Positions 1 through 8,067 of a stretch of DNA of 64,000 nt are shown here, piece by piece. This stretch comes from Pseudomonadota bacterium (GTDB lineage: Bacteria > Pseudomonadota > Alphaproteobacteria > Rhizobiales > Beijerinckiaceae), in contig JAEXGT010000106.1 of assembly GCA_023450615.1 (NCBI GenBank), positions 29,756-93,755 of the forward strand. Reading direction: 5' to 3'. How positions within the stretch are numbered: position 1 is the stretch's first letter; every line of letters begins with the position of its first letter. Under the pieces are notes generated by a model. That model was not told where the DNA came from. It did no database searches and saw only the letters and a list, made by a program, of their open reading frames with translations. Made by a program: the position numbers and the translations under genes.

Positions 1-780
1 TTTCAGGTCGCCGTTCGCCTGAAGAATCGCATCGGCAGCCGTGGCTTCGTCGCAATCGGTAATCTGCATCACCATGATCTCGCTGCGGCGGCGCAGTTTC
101 GCGTTGGTGGCGCGCATGTTCACCATGAGCCCGCGATAGACGCGGCCCATCCGCACCATGATGAGCGAAGAGAGAAGGTTCAGGATGATCTTCTGCGCCG
201 TTCCCGCTTTCATGCGCGTCGATCCGGCGATCACCTCTTCGCCGGTATCGGCGAGGATGGGGTGGGAGCAGGCGTCCAGAATCGGCGCCTCCGCATTGTT
301 GGAAATGCCGATGGTCTGAGCGCCGCGGGAGGCCGCCTCCTTCAGGGCCGCGATGGTGAAGGGCGTGCGCCCGCTGGCGGCGACACCGATCACGACATCG
401 TCGGGACCGATATTGTTGTTGCGGATGCCGGCCGCGCCTTCCTCGACCGAATCCTCAGCGTTCTCGACCGCCTTCATGATGGCGCGGTCGCCGCCGGCGA
501 TGAGATAAACGAGCTTGTCGTCGGGCCAGTTGAAGGTGGGCGGCAGCTCGGTTCCGTCCTGGACGCCGATGCGCCCCGAGGTTCCCGCGCCCACATAGAC
601 GAGGCGTCCGCCCCGGCGCAGGCGGATGACAGCTTCTTCCGCCGCCGCCGCGATGCCAGGGAGCGACGACCTGACGGCGGCCACCGCCGAGAGCTGTCCC
701 TCATAGAAGGCCGACAGCACATCGAGGCTTGGCCACGTATCGAGATCCTGGAAGCGGGTACTGAAATGTTCTGTCGCCAT
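1..780 (-). CDS. murQ: N-acetylmuramic acid 6-phosphate etherase (partial, C-terminus beyond window)
   Basis: MurQ cleaves the lactyl ether of MurNAc-6-P to GlcNAc-6-P plus D-lactate in the cytoplasm, the step linking wall recycling to amino-sugar catabolism. The 260 visible residues start MATEHFSTRFQDLD and carry the SIS-fold sugar-phosphate motif VGAGTSGRIGVQDGTE, the conserved ASGRTPF loop and the family signature EVIAGSTRMKAGTAQK. Family members are about 300 residues, so roughly 40 C-terminal residues lie off the left edge. It is the third minus-strand gene after anmK and a serine hydrolase, with a 108-bp gap that holds a candidate GntR operator. Identification is secure. Confidence 0.95.
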   Translation of the reverse strand, partial: MATEHFSTRFQDLDTWPSLDVLSAFYEGQLSAVAAVRSSLPGIAAAAEEAVIRLRRGGRLVYVGAGTSGRIGVQDGTELPPTFNWPDDKLVYLIAGGDRAIMKAVENAEDSVEEGAAGIRNNNIGPDDVVIGVAASGRTPFTIAALKEAASRGAQTIGISNNAEAPILDACSHPILADTGEEVIAGSTRMKAGTAQKIILNLLSSLIMVRMGRVYRGLMVNMRATNAKLRRRSEIMVMQITDCDEATAADAILQANGDLK

Positions 781-798
781 TATGCCAACTTTCTTCCA

Positions 799-817
799 GA
801 CCAATATAGGACCAGTT
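799..817 (-). promoter_or_regulatory. candidate GntR/UTRA operator upstream of murQ
   Basis: The 19-mer GACCAATATAGGACCAGTT lies 19 bp upstream of the murQ start. It resembles elements at 10802-10820 and 10966-10984 and, in reverse, 3066-3084. On the minus strand it contains TGGTC half-sites like those bound by NagR/DasR-type GntR regulators, and such a gene sits at 9106-9888. The motif was found by eye; binding is inferred. Confidence 0.4.
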
Positions 818-888
818 GGCAGCCTCAGCAATCGGCGGCGGGCCCTTCGCGACCCACGTCACCAGATTTCTGCGGACATCCTTAAGGC

Positions 889-1908
889 CTAACTCTGACC
901 GTCGAACAACGCGATGACCCGCTCGCCCGTTGCGCGGCGAAGATCCAGGATTCCGCTGTCTTTATGACGGGACGGATGCACCCGGTTGGTCAGGAGGGAC
1001 CAGGCAAGACCGCGCTCGAAATCGAGCCACAATCCAGTGCCCGTAAATCCGGTATGGCCGATGGCCGTGGGCGAGCAGGCATCGCCGCCATGCCAGCCGG
1101 GATAGAAGCCTTCCCAGCCGATGGTGCGCTTCTCGGACATGCGCGTGCGAATAGCTTTGAGCGATGACGCCGAAAGGATCGAGCCGCCGAGAAGTCCATG
1201 GGCGAAGTCCAGGACGGCGTCGATGGGGCCGAACAGTCCCGCATGGCCGGAGGCCCCGCCGAGCGCGAAGGCGTTTTCATCGTGCACCTCGCCGCGTATC
1301 ACGCGTCCGCGCCACGTGCAGCGCTCGGTGGCTGCGCATAGATGCGGGTCCGGGCGGAAGGAGAAGTTCCCGGGAAGCGGCTGGTCGATCAGGGGCTTCC
1401 CGGTCATGCGCTCGATGGCGATGCCGAGCAGCATGAAATTCATGTCGGAATAAACCGGCGGCCCGCTTTGCCAGACACGCTGGAGAATGAAGGCGCGCAG
1501 GGTGTTCGGGTCCTGACCGTAGGTATAAAGCGGCTCGACAGCGGGCAGATGCGTCTGATGCGCCAAACATTGCTGGAAGGTGAGGCGCCTCTCTGCGGCA
1601 TTCATGTCGTATTGGCGCAAGTCGGGAATGACTTTGATCAGCGGATCGTCGAGCGCGATGCGGCCCTCTTCCACGAGCTTCAGGATGGCGGTGGTGGTGA
1701 AGATCACCTTCGTGAGAGAGGCGAGATCGAACCACGTGTCCCGCGAGAGGCTTTCCTCCTGCGGTTCGATTTGCGCGAGGCCCTTCCAGCATACGGCGCG
1801 CCGTCCGTCCGCCGTGACGATTCCAAGAACGGCACCGGGAATATCGCCGCGCTCCACGGATGCGGCGGCGGGTGCGAAGGCCTGCTCGGCGATGCTTGTC
1901 ACGGACAT
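889..1908 (-). CDS. beta-lactamase-fold serine hydrolase in the recycling cluster
   Basis: A 339-residue member of the class C beta-lactamase/penicillin-binding-protein superfamily. The nucleophile motif S-x-x-K is SLTK near residue 64, followed by a YSD in place of the usual YxN, and a C-terminal HTG triad (IGHTGFTG). There is no obvious signal peptide, so a cytoplasmic role is likely, unlike true beta-lactamases. It starts 4 bp after the anmK stop and precedes murQ, so it is co-transcribed with anhydroMurNAc recycling genes. Removal of a peptide or ester from recycled muropeptides is a reasonable guess, but the substrate is unknown. Confidence 0.8.
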   Translation of the reverse strand: MSVTSIAEQAFAPAAASVERGDIPGAVLGIVTADGRRAVCWKGLAQIEPQEESLSRDTWFDLASLTKVIFTTTAILKLVEEGRIALDDPLIKVIPDLRQYDMNAAERRLTFQQCLAHQTHLPAVEPLYTYGQDPNTLRAFILQRVWQSGPPVYSDMNFMLLGIAIERMTGKPLIDQPLPGNFSFRPDPHLCAATERCTWRGRVIRGEVHDENAFALGGASGHAGLFGPIDAVLDFAHGLLGGSILSASSLKAIRTRMSEKRTIGWEGFYPGWHGGDACSPTAIGHTGFTGTGLWLDFERGLAWSLLTNRVHPSRHKDSGILDLRRATGERVIALFDGQS

Positions 1909-1911
1909 GGT

Positions 1912-3009
1912 TCAGGCGGCGTGATGCAGTTCGCCGCCGGGCATGGGATGCGGCACGCCCGTCGTCGTGGGAAGGCTCAAGGGCAGTCCGAGCACCGACC
2001 GCACGGCGAGATAGCCGAAGGCTTGCGCCTCAAGGAAATCACCATTCCAGCCAACCGCTTCCACGGGATCGACGGGAACGCCGAGGCGTTCGTGCAGGCG
2101 GCGCATGAAATGCGCGTTGAGACGCCCGCCGCCGGTCACGAGCCAGCGCAGCGGCGCGCGGGGAACGTGGCGAAGGGCGGCCATGACGGATTCGATGGTG
2201 AAGGCGGCGAGAGTGGCCGCGCCGTCCTCGTCGGAAAGCGCCTCCACGCCCTTGGCGCGGGCGTGAAAATCCTGGCGGTCGAGCGATTTGGGAGCAGGGC
2301 GCTCGAAGAACGGATTGCTCATGAATTCCGCCACGAGCTTTTCGTTCACCGTGCCGGATGCCGCGAGCCTGCCGTTCTCGTCGAAGCTCAGGCCACGGCG
2401 GCGCAGAACGAAATCGTCGAGCAGGGCGCTCGCTGGTCCCGTATCGAACGCGATCACCGTCTCGCCGTCGATATAGGTGACGTTCCCGACGCCGCCGAGA
2501 TTGAGGATCATGATCGGCTGCGGGAGGTTGCTTGCCAGCGCGCGGTGATAAAGCGGAACGAAAGGCGCGCCTTCCCCGCCCGAGGCGACATCCGCATGGC
2601 GGAAGCGGTAAACCGTGTCGATGCCGAGCTCCTGCGCAACCAGGGCGCCGATGCCGAGCTGGCGGGTGAAGCGGTCCTCGGGCCGGTGATAGACGGTCTG
2701 TCCATGGAAACCGATCAGGCTCACATCCCGCGCGGCGACGTCCGCCTCTTCCATGAAGCGCCGGACCGCCGCGATATGAGCCTGCGTGACCGCCCGCTCC
2801 AGATCCTCCAGTGGCTCGCTTTGCGCGCGCGCCGGTTCGGCGATCAGCTCCTGCAGCGTCTTCCGCAGGTCGGCGGGATAGGAAAAGGTGCGCCCCGGCC
2901 CCGGCTTCACGAAGGCCTCGCCGTCCGTCTCGACAAGGGAGACATCGATGCCGTCCATGGATGTGCCGCTGATCACGCCGATGGCTTTGACGGGCGGGCG
3001 CTGGGGCAT
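1912..3009 (-). CDS. anmK: anhydro-N-acetylmuramic acid kinase
   Basis: AnmK hydrolyses the 1,6-anhydro bond of anhydroMurNAc and phosphorylates it to MurNAc-6-P, the substrate of MurQ. The 365-residue protein matches the family length and shows GVISGTSMDGIDVSLV at the N-terminus, DGQTVYHRP, the NLGGVGNVTYI and AFDTGPASALLDDF strands, and TGGGRLN near the C-terminus. The open frame extends to 3087, but the start at 3009 is chosen because it has a GGAGG ribosome site 5 bp upstream and leaves the palindromic operator region outside the gene. It is the first gene of the anmK-hydrolase-murQ group and divergent from the ABC importer. Confidence 0.95.
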   Translation of the reverse strand: MPQRPPVKAIGVISGTSMDGIDVSLVETDGEAFVKPGPGRTFSYPADLRKTLQELIAEPARAQSEPLEDLERAVTQAHIAAVRRFMEEADVAARDVSLIGFHGQTVYHRPEDRFTRQLGIGALVAQELGIDTVYRFRHADVASGGEGAPFVPLYHRALASNLPQPIMILNLGGVGNVTYIDGETVIAFDTGPASALLDDFVLRRRGLSFDENGRLAASGTVNEKLVAEFMSNPFFERPAPKSLDRQDFHARAKGVEALSDEDGAATLAAFTIESVMAALRHVPRAPLRWLVTGGGRLNAHFMRRLHERLGVPVDPVEAVGWNGDFLEAQAFGYLAVRSVLGLPLSLPTTTGVPHPMPGGELHHAA

Positions 3010-3028
3010 CGTATCCTCCGGAATGAGT

Positions 3029-3041
3029 TGGTCACGGACCA
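3029..3041. promoter_or_regulatory. TGGTC-acg-GACCA palindrome upstream of anmK
   Basis: A perfect 5-bp inverted repeat with a 3-bp centre, 20 bp upstream of the anmK start. The TGGTC/GACCA half-sites match the type recognised by GntR/HutC-family amino-sugar regulators. Together with the motif at 3066-3084 it could control both anmK and the divergent importer. Binding is inferred. Confidence 0.4.
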
Positions 3042-3065
3042 TACCACAGGATGCCAAAGGGTCCA

Positions 3066-3084
3066 GACTGGTACGGAATTGGAC
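3066..3084 (-). promoter_or_regulatory. candidate GntR/UTRA operator between anmK and the ABC importer
   Basis: Read on the minus strand the 19-mer GTCCAATTCCGTACCAGTC aligns with the murQ- and badF-upstream elements, most clearly in CCA and ACCAGT. It sits in the shared 137-bp divergent region. It is the weakest of the four copies. Confidence 0.35.
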
Positions 3085-3146
3085 CATGACAGGCCTTGAG
3101 ACCTGCTCTATAAGTTCCCGGCGGCTTCCAAGGGAGGATAAGACGC

Positions 3147-4646
3147 ATGTTCAGGTCAGCACTGCGCGGCACGTTGAGCGCGGGTTTCATGGTAGCTGCG
3201 ATGGCTGCCGCTTCGGCGCAGGTTCTCGAGATCGGCACGGATCTCAGCCCTACGGGCCTCGATCCCCATCTCATCACTGCTTTTCCGAGCTTCATGGTGG
3301 TGAACGGCAACATCTATGAGGGCCTCACCGCCATCGACAAGGATCTGAAGACCGTCCCGAGCCTTGCCGAGTCCTGGACCGTCTCCGAGGACGGCAAGAC
3401 CTATACTTTCAAGCTTCGCTCGGGCGTGAAATTCCACGACGGTTCGCCCTTTGAAGCGGCGGATGTGGTCGCTTCCGTGAAGCGCCTGCTCAGCAAGGAC
3501 ATGGCATCGCCGCTCGCAAGCCGCCTTTCCGCGGTGGAAAGCGCCAATGCGGTCGATGCGCAGACCGTTGAACTGAAGCTGAAGGAGCCGTCCGCGGCGC
3601 TTCTTTCTTCGCTCGCCAACATCGCCATCGTGCCGCGCTCCATGGAGACCAACAAGGACGCGCTCCAGAAGACGCCCGTCGGCACCGGCCCGTTCAAGTT
3701 CCAGGAATGGCAGCCCAACGGCTACATCCAACTCTCCAAGAACGACGCTTATTGGGAGAAGGGACTGCCGAAGCTCTCCGGCCTCAAGTTTAACATCGTG
3801 CCGGAATCGGCCACGCGTCAGGTGGGCCTGACCAATGGCCAGTATGCGCTCCTGCCGAACATCGACGCGGCAACAGCCTTGCAGCTCAAGGGCAAGCCGA
3901 ACGTGAAGATCGCCGAGACCATGGATCTCGCCTACACGCTGATCGGCCTGAACGTGTCGAAGCCGCCCTTCGACAATCCGAAGGTGCGCGAGGCCGTGAA
4001 CTACGCGATCAACCGTCAGGAGGTCGTCGATGCGGCGCTCTTCGGCGCGGGCGTTCCCGGCGGCCCGCTTTCGCCGGCGCTCAAGTCCTGGGCGCTCGAT
4101 GTGAAGGAATTCTCCTGCTACGCGCATGATCCCGCGAAGGCTCAGGCGCTGTTGAAGGAAGCAGGTGTTGCGACGCCGGTCGCCGTTTCCATGAAGGTGC
4201 TGCCGCGCCAGGACATCAAGGATGTGGCGCAGGTGGTGCAGGAGCAGCTGAACAAGGCGGGCTTCAAGGTTGAGCTGATCAACCAGGAGCAGGGCCAGTT
4301 CATTCAGGATTGGCGCAACAGCAATTTCGACATGTTCGCTTCCATCAATGCGGGCCAGCCCGACCCGGACGAGTATTTCTACCGCACCTTCCGCACGGGC
4401 GGATCGACCAACGTGTTCAAGTACTCGGATGCGGAGATCGACGGCCTGCTCGACAAGGCGCGGACCCTGTCGGATCAGGCCGAGCGCAAGAAGGCCTACG
4501 ATCAGGTGCAGAAGAAGCTCGCCTGCTCGGGCCCGGCTGTGCACCTGACTTACGGCACGCTGTTCTCAGCCATGAACGACAAGCTGAAAGGCTATGACGT
4601 GATGGCGAACCGCTCGCTGATGATGCTGCGCGGCGCGTCCTACTAA
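3147..4646 (+). CDS. family 5 (oligopeptide-type) ABC substrate-binding protein
   Basis: A periplasmic binding protein of the DppA/OppA family, 499 residues, with a clear signal peptide (MFRSALRGTLSAGFMVAAMAAASAQ). The mature domain begins VLEIGTDLSPTGLDPH, followed by the family motif YTFKLRSGVKFHDGSPFEAADV. An AAGGGAGG-like ribosome site precedes the ATG. It heads an importer operon with two permeases. Because the flanking genes recycle MurNAc and GlcNAc, the ligand is more likely a muropeptide or amino sugar than a nutrient peptide; this is inferred from context only. Confidence 0.9.
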   Translation: MFRSALRGTLSAGFMVAAMAAASAQVLEIGTDLSPTGLDPHLITAFPSFMVVNGNIYEGLTAIDKDLKTVPSLAESWTVSEDGKTYTFKLRSGVKFHDGSPFEAADVVASVKRLLSKDMASPLASRLSAVESANAVDAQTVELKLKEPSAALLSSLANIAIVPRSMETNKDALQKTPVGTGPFKFQEWQPNGYIQLSKNDAYWEKGLPKLSGLKFNIVPESATRQVGLTNGQYALLPNIDAATALQLKGKPNVKIAETMDLAYTLIGLNVSKPPFDNPKVREAVNYAINRQEVVDAALFGAGVPGGPLSPALKSWALDVKEFSCYAHDPAKAQALLKEAGVATPVAVSMKVLPRQDIKDVAQVVQEQLNKAGFKVELINQEQGQFIQDWRNSNFDMFASINAGQPDPDEYFYRTFRTGGSTNVFKYSDAEIDGLLDKARTLSDQAERKKAYDQVQKKLACSGPAVHLTYGTLFSAMNDKLKGYDVMANRSLMMLRGASY

Positions 4647-4657
4647 ACGTGTGTCAC

Positions 4658-4686
4658 GCACCGGCGCGGATCATCCGCGCCGGTGC
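4658..4686 (+). terminator. intrinsic terminator/attenuator inside the importer operon
   Basis: A perfect 13-bp stem (arms 4658-4670 and 4674-4686) with a 3-nt loop, followed immediately by TTTTCTTTTT. It lies 12 bp after the binding-protein stop and 30 bp before the first permease start. Such partial terminators commonly give a binding protein more mRNA than its permeases. Confidence 0.8.
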
Positions 4687-4715
4687 TTTTCTTTTTCAGG
4701 AGAGCTTGGTTTTCC

Positions 4716-5663
4716 ATGAATCGCGTTCTGCTCGCGCGTCTGGTCGATCTCGTCGTCGTGCTCTTCGGCGTATCGGTCATCGTGTTCCTGATGATCCGGA
4801 TGATCCCCGGCGATGCGGTGGCGATCATGCTCGGAGCCAATACCGAAATCACGCCGGAGCGCATGGCGGAGCTCAACCGCCGCGTCGGCCTCGACCGTCC
4901 GATCGTCGAGCAATACCTGCTCTGGGCGGGATCGGCCCTGCGCGGCGATTTCGGAACATCGCTCTGGACCGGGCGGCCGGTCGCCACGGAAATTCTCATT
5001 CATCTCTGGCCAACGCTCGAACTGACGGTGCTTGCGCTCGTCATCGGCGCCGTTCTGGCGGTTCCCGTCGGGTGCCTGATGGCGCAGACGCGCGGCGGCG
5101 GCGCCGATGTGGCCATGCGGATCGGAGCCATCGCGGGTCTCACGATCCCATCGTTCTGGCTCGGCATCGTCATGATCCTGCTCCTGTCCGCCTGGGCGCC
5201 GAGCTTCGCATCGCTGGGCTATGTGCCTTTCTCGGAAGATCCGCTCGGCAACCTGCAGCGCATGCTGCTGCCGTCCGTCGCGCTGGCGCTTCCGATCCTC
5301 GCCAATCTCTCCCGCCTCGTGCGCTCCGCCATGCTCGATGCGCTGGGGCAGGACTATGTCCGCACGGCGCGCGCGAAAGGCCTGTCGGAGCGGAGCGTGG
5401 TTTACAAGCACGCCTTGCGCAACGCGCTCATTCCGTTTCTCACGAGCGTCGGCATCATGACGGGTTATCTGCTGGGCGGAGCTATCGTGGTCGAGCAGGT
5501 TTTCGCGATTCCCGGCCTCGGCCGCTTGATCCTCGGCGCCATTGCCGAGCGCAATTATCCGCTCATCCAGGCCACGATCCTCGTGGTGACGGCGGGCTTC
5601 GTTCTCGTGAACTTTCTCGTCGACTTCCTCTACATGCTCGTCGATCCGCGCGTGAGGGCCTGA
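4716..5663 (+). CDS. ABC transporter permease, DppB type
   Basis: An inner-membrane permease of 315 residues with six predicted membrane segments. The N-terminus LVDLVVVLFGVSVIVFLMIR is followed by PGDAV, typical of DppB/OppB. The ATPase-contacting EAA loop is seen as DYVRTARAKGLSERSVVYKH. The open frame begins at 4683, but the ATG at 4716 is preferred: it follows CAGGAGAG and gives the normal DppB N-terminus. It overlaps nothing and is followed 3 bp later by the second permease. Confidence 0.9.
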   Translation: MNRVLLARLVDLVVVLFGVSVIVFLMIRMIPGDAVAIMLGANTEITPERMAELNRRVGLDRPIVEQYLLWAGSALRGDFGTSLWTGRPVATEILIHLWPTLELTVLALVIGAVLAVPVGCLMAQTRGGGADVAMRIGAIAGLTIPSFWLGIVMILLLSAWAPSFASLGYVPFSEDPLGNLQRMLLPSVALALPILANLSRLVRSAMLDALGQDYVRTARAKGLSERSVVYKHALRNALIPFLTSVGIMTGYLLGGAIVVEQVFAIPGLGRLILGAIAERNYPLIQATILVVTAGFVLVNFLVDFLYMLVDPRVRA

Positions 5664-5666
5664 GCC

Positions 5667-6491
5667 GTGAAGTCCCTTGCCAGAAACAAGCTCCTCGCCT
5701 TCGCCGTTCTGCTGGTCGCGATCCAGCTCATCCTTGCCTTCGGCGCGCCCCTGTTCGCGCCCTATGATCCGATGGCGCAGAGCGTCGCGCGCCGTCTGAG
5801 AGGGCCGACCGAGCTCAATTGGCTCGGCACCGATCAACTCGGACGCGATGTGCTCACGCGCATCCTCTACGGCTATCGCACGTCCCTCATCGCCTGTGTC
5901 CTGGCGGTCGGCATCGCGCTTCTGGCCGGAGGAACGTTGGGATTGACGGCAGCTTATTATCGCGGCTGGCTCGACCGCATCATCATGCGCGTCATGGATG
6001 TGCTCTTCGCCTTTCCCGTCATGCTGCTCGCCATCGGCATCATCGCCGTACTCGGCCCGCACACCTATAGCGCGGCCGCCGCCATCGCGGTGGTCTATAC
6101 CCCGATCTTCGCGAGACTCCTGCGCGGCCCCGCGTTGGTTCTGTGCGAGAGCGAGTTCGTGGCGGGCGCCAAGGCCATCGGCGCGTCGGATTCCCGCATC
6201 ATTTTCCTGCATATCCTGCCGAATCTCGCCTCGGTCATTCTGGTGCAGACGAGCCTTCTGCTCTCTGCTGCCATTCTCGTTGAAGCTTCGCTCTCCTTCC
6301 TCGGTCTCGGCACGCAGCCGCCGACGCCGTCGCTCGGCCTGATGCTCTCGGAGGGCCGCAACTTCCTCATGCTCTCGCCATGGAGCGCGATCTTCGCCGG
6401 ATTTGCCATTCTCTTCCTGTCGTTCGGCTTCAACCTCCTGGGCGATGCCTTGCGCGATACGCTCGATCCACGATTGAGAGGACAATCGTGA
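5667..6491 (+). CDS. ABC transporter permease, DppC type
   Basis: The partner permease, 274 residues, GTG start 3 bp after the upstream stop. It has the DppC-type opening (FGAPLFAPYDP, then LGTDQLGRDVLTRILYGYRT) and the EAA loop FVAGAKAIGASDSRIIFLH. No ATP-binding gene follows; instead its last bases overlap the start of a GNAT gene (GTGA). The ATPase must be encoded elsewhere, perhaps beyond murQ to the left of the window. Confidence 0.9.
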   Translation: MKSLARNKLLAFAVLLVAIQLILAFGAPLFAPYDPMAQSVARRLRGPTELNWLGTDQLGRDVLTRILYGYRTSLIACVLAVGIALLAGGTLGLTAAYYRGWLDRIIMRVMDVLFAFPVMLLAIGIIAVLGPHTYSAAAAIAVVYTPIFARLLRGPALVLCESEFVAGAKAIGASDSRIIFLHILPNLASVILVQTSLLLSAAILVEASLSFLGLGTQPPTPSLGLMLSEGRNFLMLSPWSAIFAGFAILFLSFGFNLLGDALRDTLDPRLRGQS

Positions 6492-6934
6492 TCGTCAGGC
6501 CGGCTGAGCCCGACGACATTCCCGCCTTGGCAGGCATCGCGCAGAGATCCTATGCGGTGGCCTTTGCCGATATTCTGGAAGCCGAGGTGATCGAGGATCG
6601 CGACAGCGCGTATTTCATGGCGCGCTTTGCCCTCGCCTGGAAACGCATGTTGGTCGCCTCGTCGCGCGAGACGCTGGCGGGCTTCCTGCTGATGACAGAC
6701 GGCCATATCGACATGCTGTTCATGGACCCCGCTGCAATCGGGCAGGGGGGCGGCGCGCGGCTTCTCGAAAAGGCGGAGGCCCTGGGCGCGAAGAGCCTTG
6801 AATGCTTCCGCGACAATCAGGCAGCACGGCGCTTTTACGAACGTCACGGCTGGCGCGTCGCGCGCGAATACGAGCGTGACTTCGAAGGGCGCAGCCGCAG
6901 CTTCGTTTTTTACGAGAAAAGCAAGGCCACTTAA
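6488..6934 (+). CDS. GNAT-family N-acetyltransferase
   Basis: A 148-residue GNAT protein. The GTG start at 6488 overlaps the upstream permease stop as GTGA, indicating translational coupling; the longer open frame from 6380 would lie inside that gene. It begins VIVRPAEPDDIPALAGIAQRSY, a typical GNAT N-terminus. The acetyl-CoA loop appears as GQGGGARLLEKAEALGAK (Q-x-x-G-x-G/A motif), with the terminal NQAARRFYERHGW. Its stop overlaps the nagA stop on the other strand by 4 bp. Acetylation of an amino sugar or of muropeptide amino groups would fit the neighbourhood; the substrate is unknown. Confidence 0.85.
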   Translation: MIVRPAEPDDIPALAGIAQRSYAVAFADILEAEVIEDRDSAYFMARFALAWKRMLVASSRETLAGFLLMTDGHIDMLFMDPAAIGQGGGARLLEKAEALGAKSLECFRDNQAARRFYERHGWRVAREYERDFEGRSRSFVFYEKSKAT

Positions 6935-8067
6935 GCCATCGCCTCGCCGCCGATCCAGGTGTCCTGCACATGCAGGCCCTCGTCGAGGAGAACGAGATCG
7001 GCGAGATAACCCGGTGCGATGCGCCCGAGTTCGTGATCGAGCTTCAGGAAAGCGGCAGGCACGAGCGAGGCCATGCGCAGCACGTCAGGCAAGGCGAGGC
7101 CGAGGCGCTCCACGCTGTTGCGGACAGCAGAGGCCATGTCGAGGTCGGAGCCTGCGAGCGTTCCGTCCGCGGTCGCAAGCCGCCCATCCTTGCGATAGAT
7201 CGTGCGCCCATGAAGGTCGAAGGTCTTCATGTCGGTGCCGGTCACGGCCATGGCGTCGGTCACCAGCATCATGCGTTCGGTGCCCTTGGCCGCGACGGCA
7301 AGGCGCAGGGCAGGATCGCTCACGTGATGGCCATCGACGATGATGCCGCACCAGGTGTCGCGATTGTCGAGGGCCGCGCCCACCGGGCCGGGATCGCGTC
7401 CGGCAAGAGGCGGCATGGCGTTGTAGAGATGCGTGAAGCCGCGAAGGCCGCGGCGGAAGGCTTCCATCACCGTCGCGTAATCGCTCGCCGTGTGGCCTGC
7501 GCAGATGAGAACGCCCGCTGCCGCCAGTCGCGCGATGAGATCCATGCTGTTGCACTCGGGCGCGAGGGTCACGAGCGTGCGGCCCTCCTGCAGCGATGTC
7601 AGGATGTCGAAATCCTCCTCCTCCATCGGACGCATGAAGGTGGCGTTGTGTACGCCTTTCCTCTCAGGATTGATGAAGGGGCCTTCCACATGGATGCCGA
7701 GCACGCCGGGAACGCGTGCGGCGAGCGCCGCGCGCATCGCCTCGACGGCTTCCGCCATCTTCTCGCGGGTGTCGGTGATGAAGGTCGGCAACAGGCCGGT
7801 CGTGCCGTATTTGCGATGCGCGGCGGCAATGGTCTTGAGCCCTTCCACACTGCGCTCGTCGTTGAACATGACGCCGCCGCCGCCGTTCACCTGAACATCG
7901 ATGAAGCCGGGGACCAGCAGGCCGGTGACGGCGCGCCGCTTGAAACCCGCGCCGAGGTCGCGCTCCTGCGGGAGGGCGGCGATGCGGCCGTTCTCGATGA
8001 CGACCGCGTGGCCTTCGAGCATATGCGTGCCGTCGAAGACACGCGCGCCTGTGAGGGCTAGGGGCAT
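6931..8067 (-). CDS. nagA: N-acetylglucosamine-6-phosphate deacetylase
   Basis: NagA removes acetate from GlcNAc-6-P to give GlcN-6-P. The protein is 378 residues, normal for the family. It shows the amidohydrolase opening LVPGFIDVQVNGGGGVMFND, HVEGPFINPERKGVHN with the metal-ligand Glu, ICAGHTASDY and FTHLYNAMPPLAGRDPG, and the catalytic Asp in LVTDAMAVTG. The open frame runs upstream into agaS, but the ATG at 8067 overlaps the agaS stop as TGATG and starts the family N-terminus MPLALTGARVFDG. It is the last gene of the badF-gntR-agaS-nagA operon. Confidence 0.95.
   Translation of the reverse strand: MPLALTGARVFDGTHMLEGHAVVIENGRIAALPQERDLGAGFKRRAVTGLLVPGFIDVQVNGGGGVMFNDERSVEGLKTIAAAHRKYGTTGLLPTFITDTREKMAEAVEAMRAALAARVPGVLGIHVEGPFINPERKGVHNATFMRPMEEEDFDILTSLQEGRTLVTLAPECNSMDLIARLAAAGVLICAGHTASDYATVMEAFRRGLRGFTHLYNAMPPLAGRDPGPVGAALDNRDTWCGIIVDGHHVSDPALRLAVAAKGTERMMLVTDAMAVTGTDMKTFDLHGRTIYRKDGRLATADGTLAGSDLDMASAVRNSVERLGLALPDVLRMASLVPAAFLKLDHELGRIAPGYLADLVLLDEGLHVQDTWIGGEAMA

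Noticed and set aside
1342..3099. 585-codon open frame on the plus strand
   Set aside because: It is antisense to anmK and the serine hydrolase, is Arg/His/Gly-rich with no domain, and arises from high GC in codon positions of the real genes.
3156..4544. 462-codon open frame on the minus strand
   Set aside because: It lies fully inside the substrate-binding-protein gene on the opposite strand and has no motif.
4671..6485. 604-codon open frame on the minus strand
   Set aside because: It is antisense to the two permease genes; its composition is dominated by Arg, Glu, His and Asp, typical of a mirror frame.
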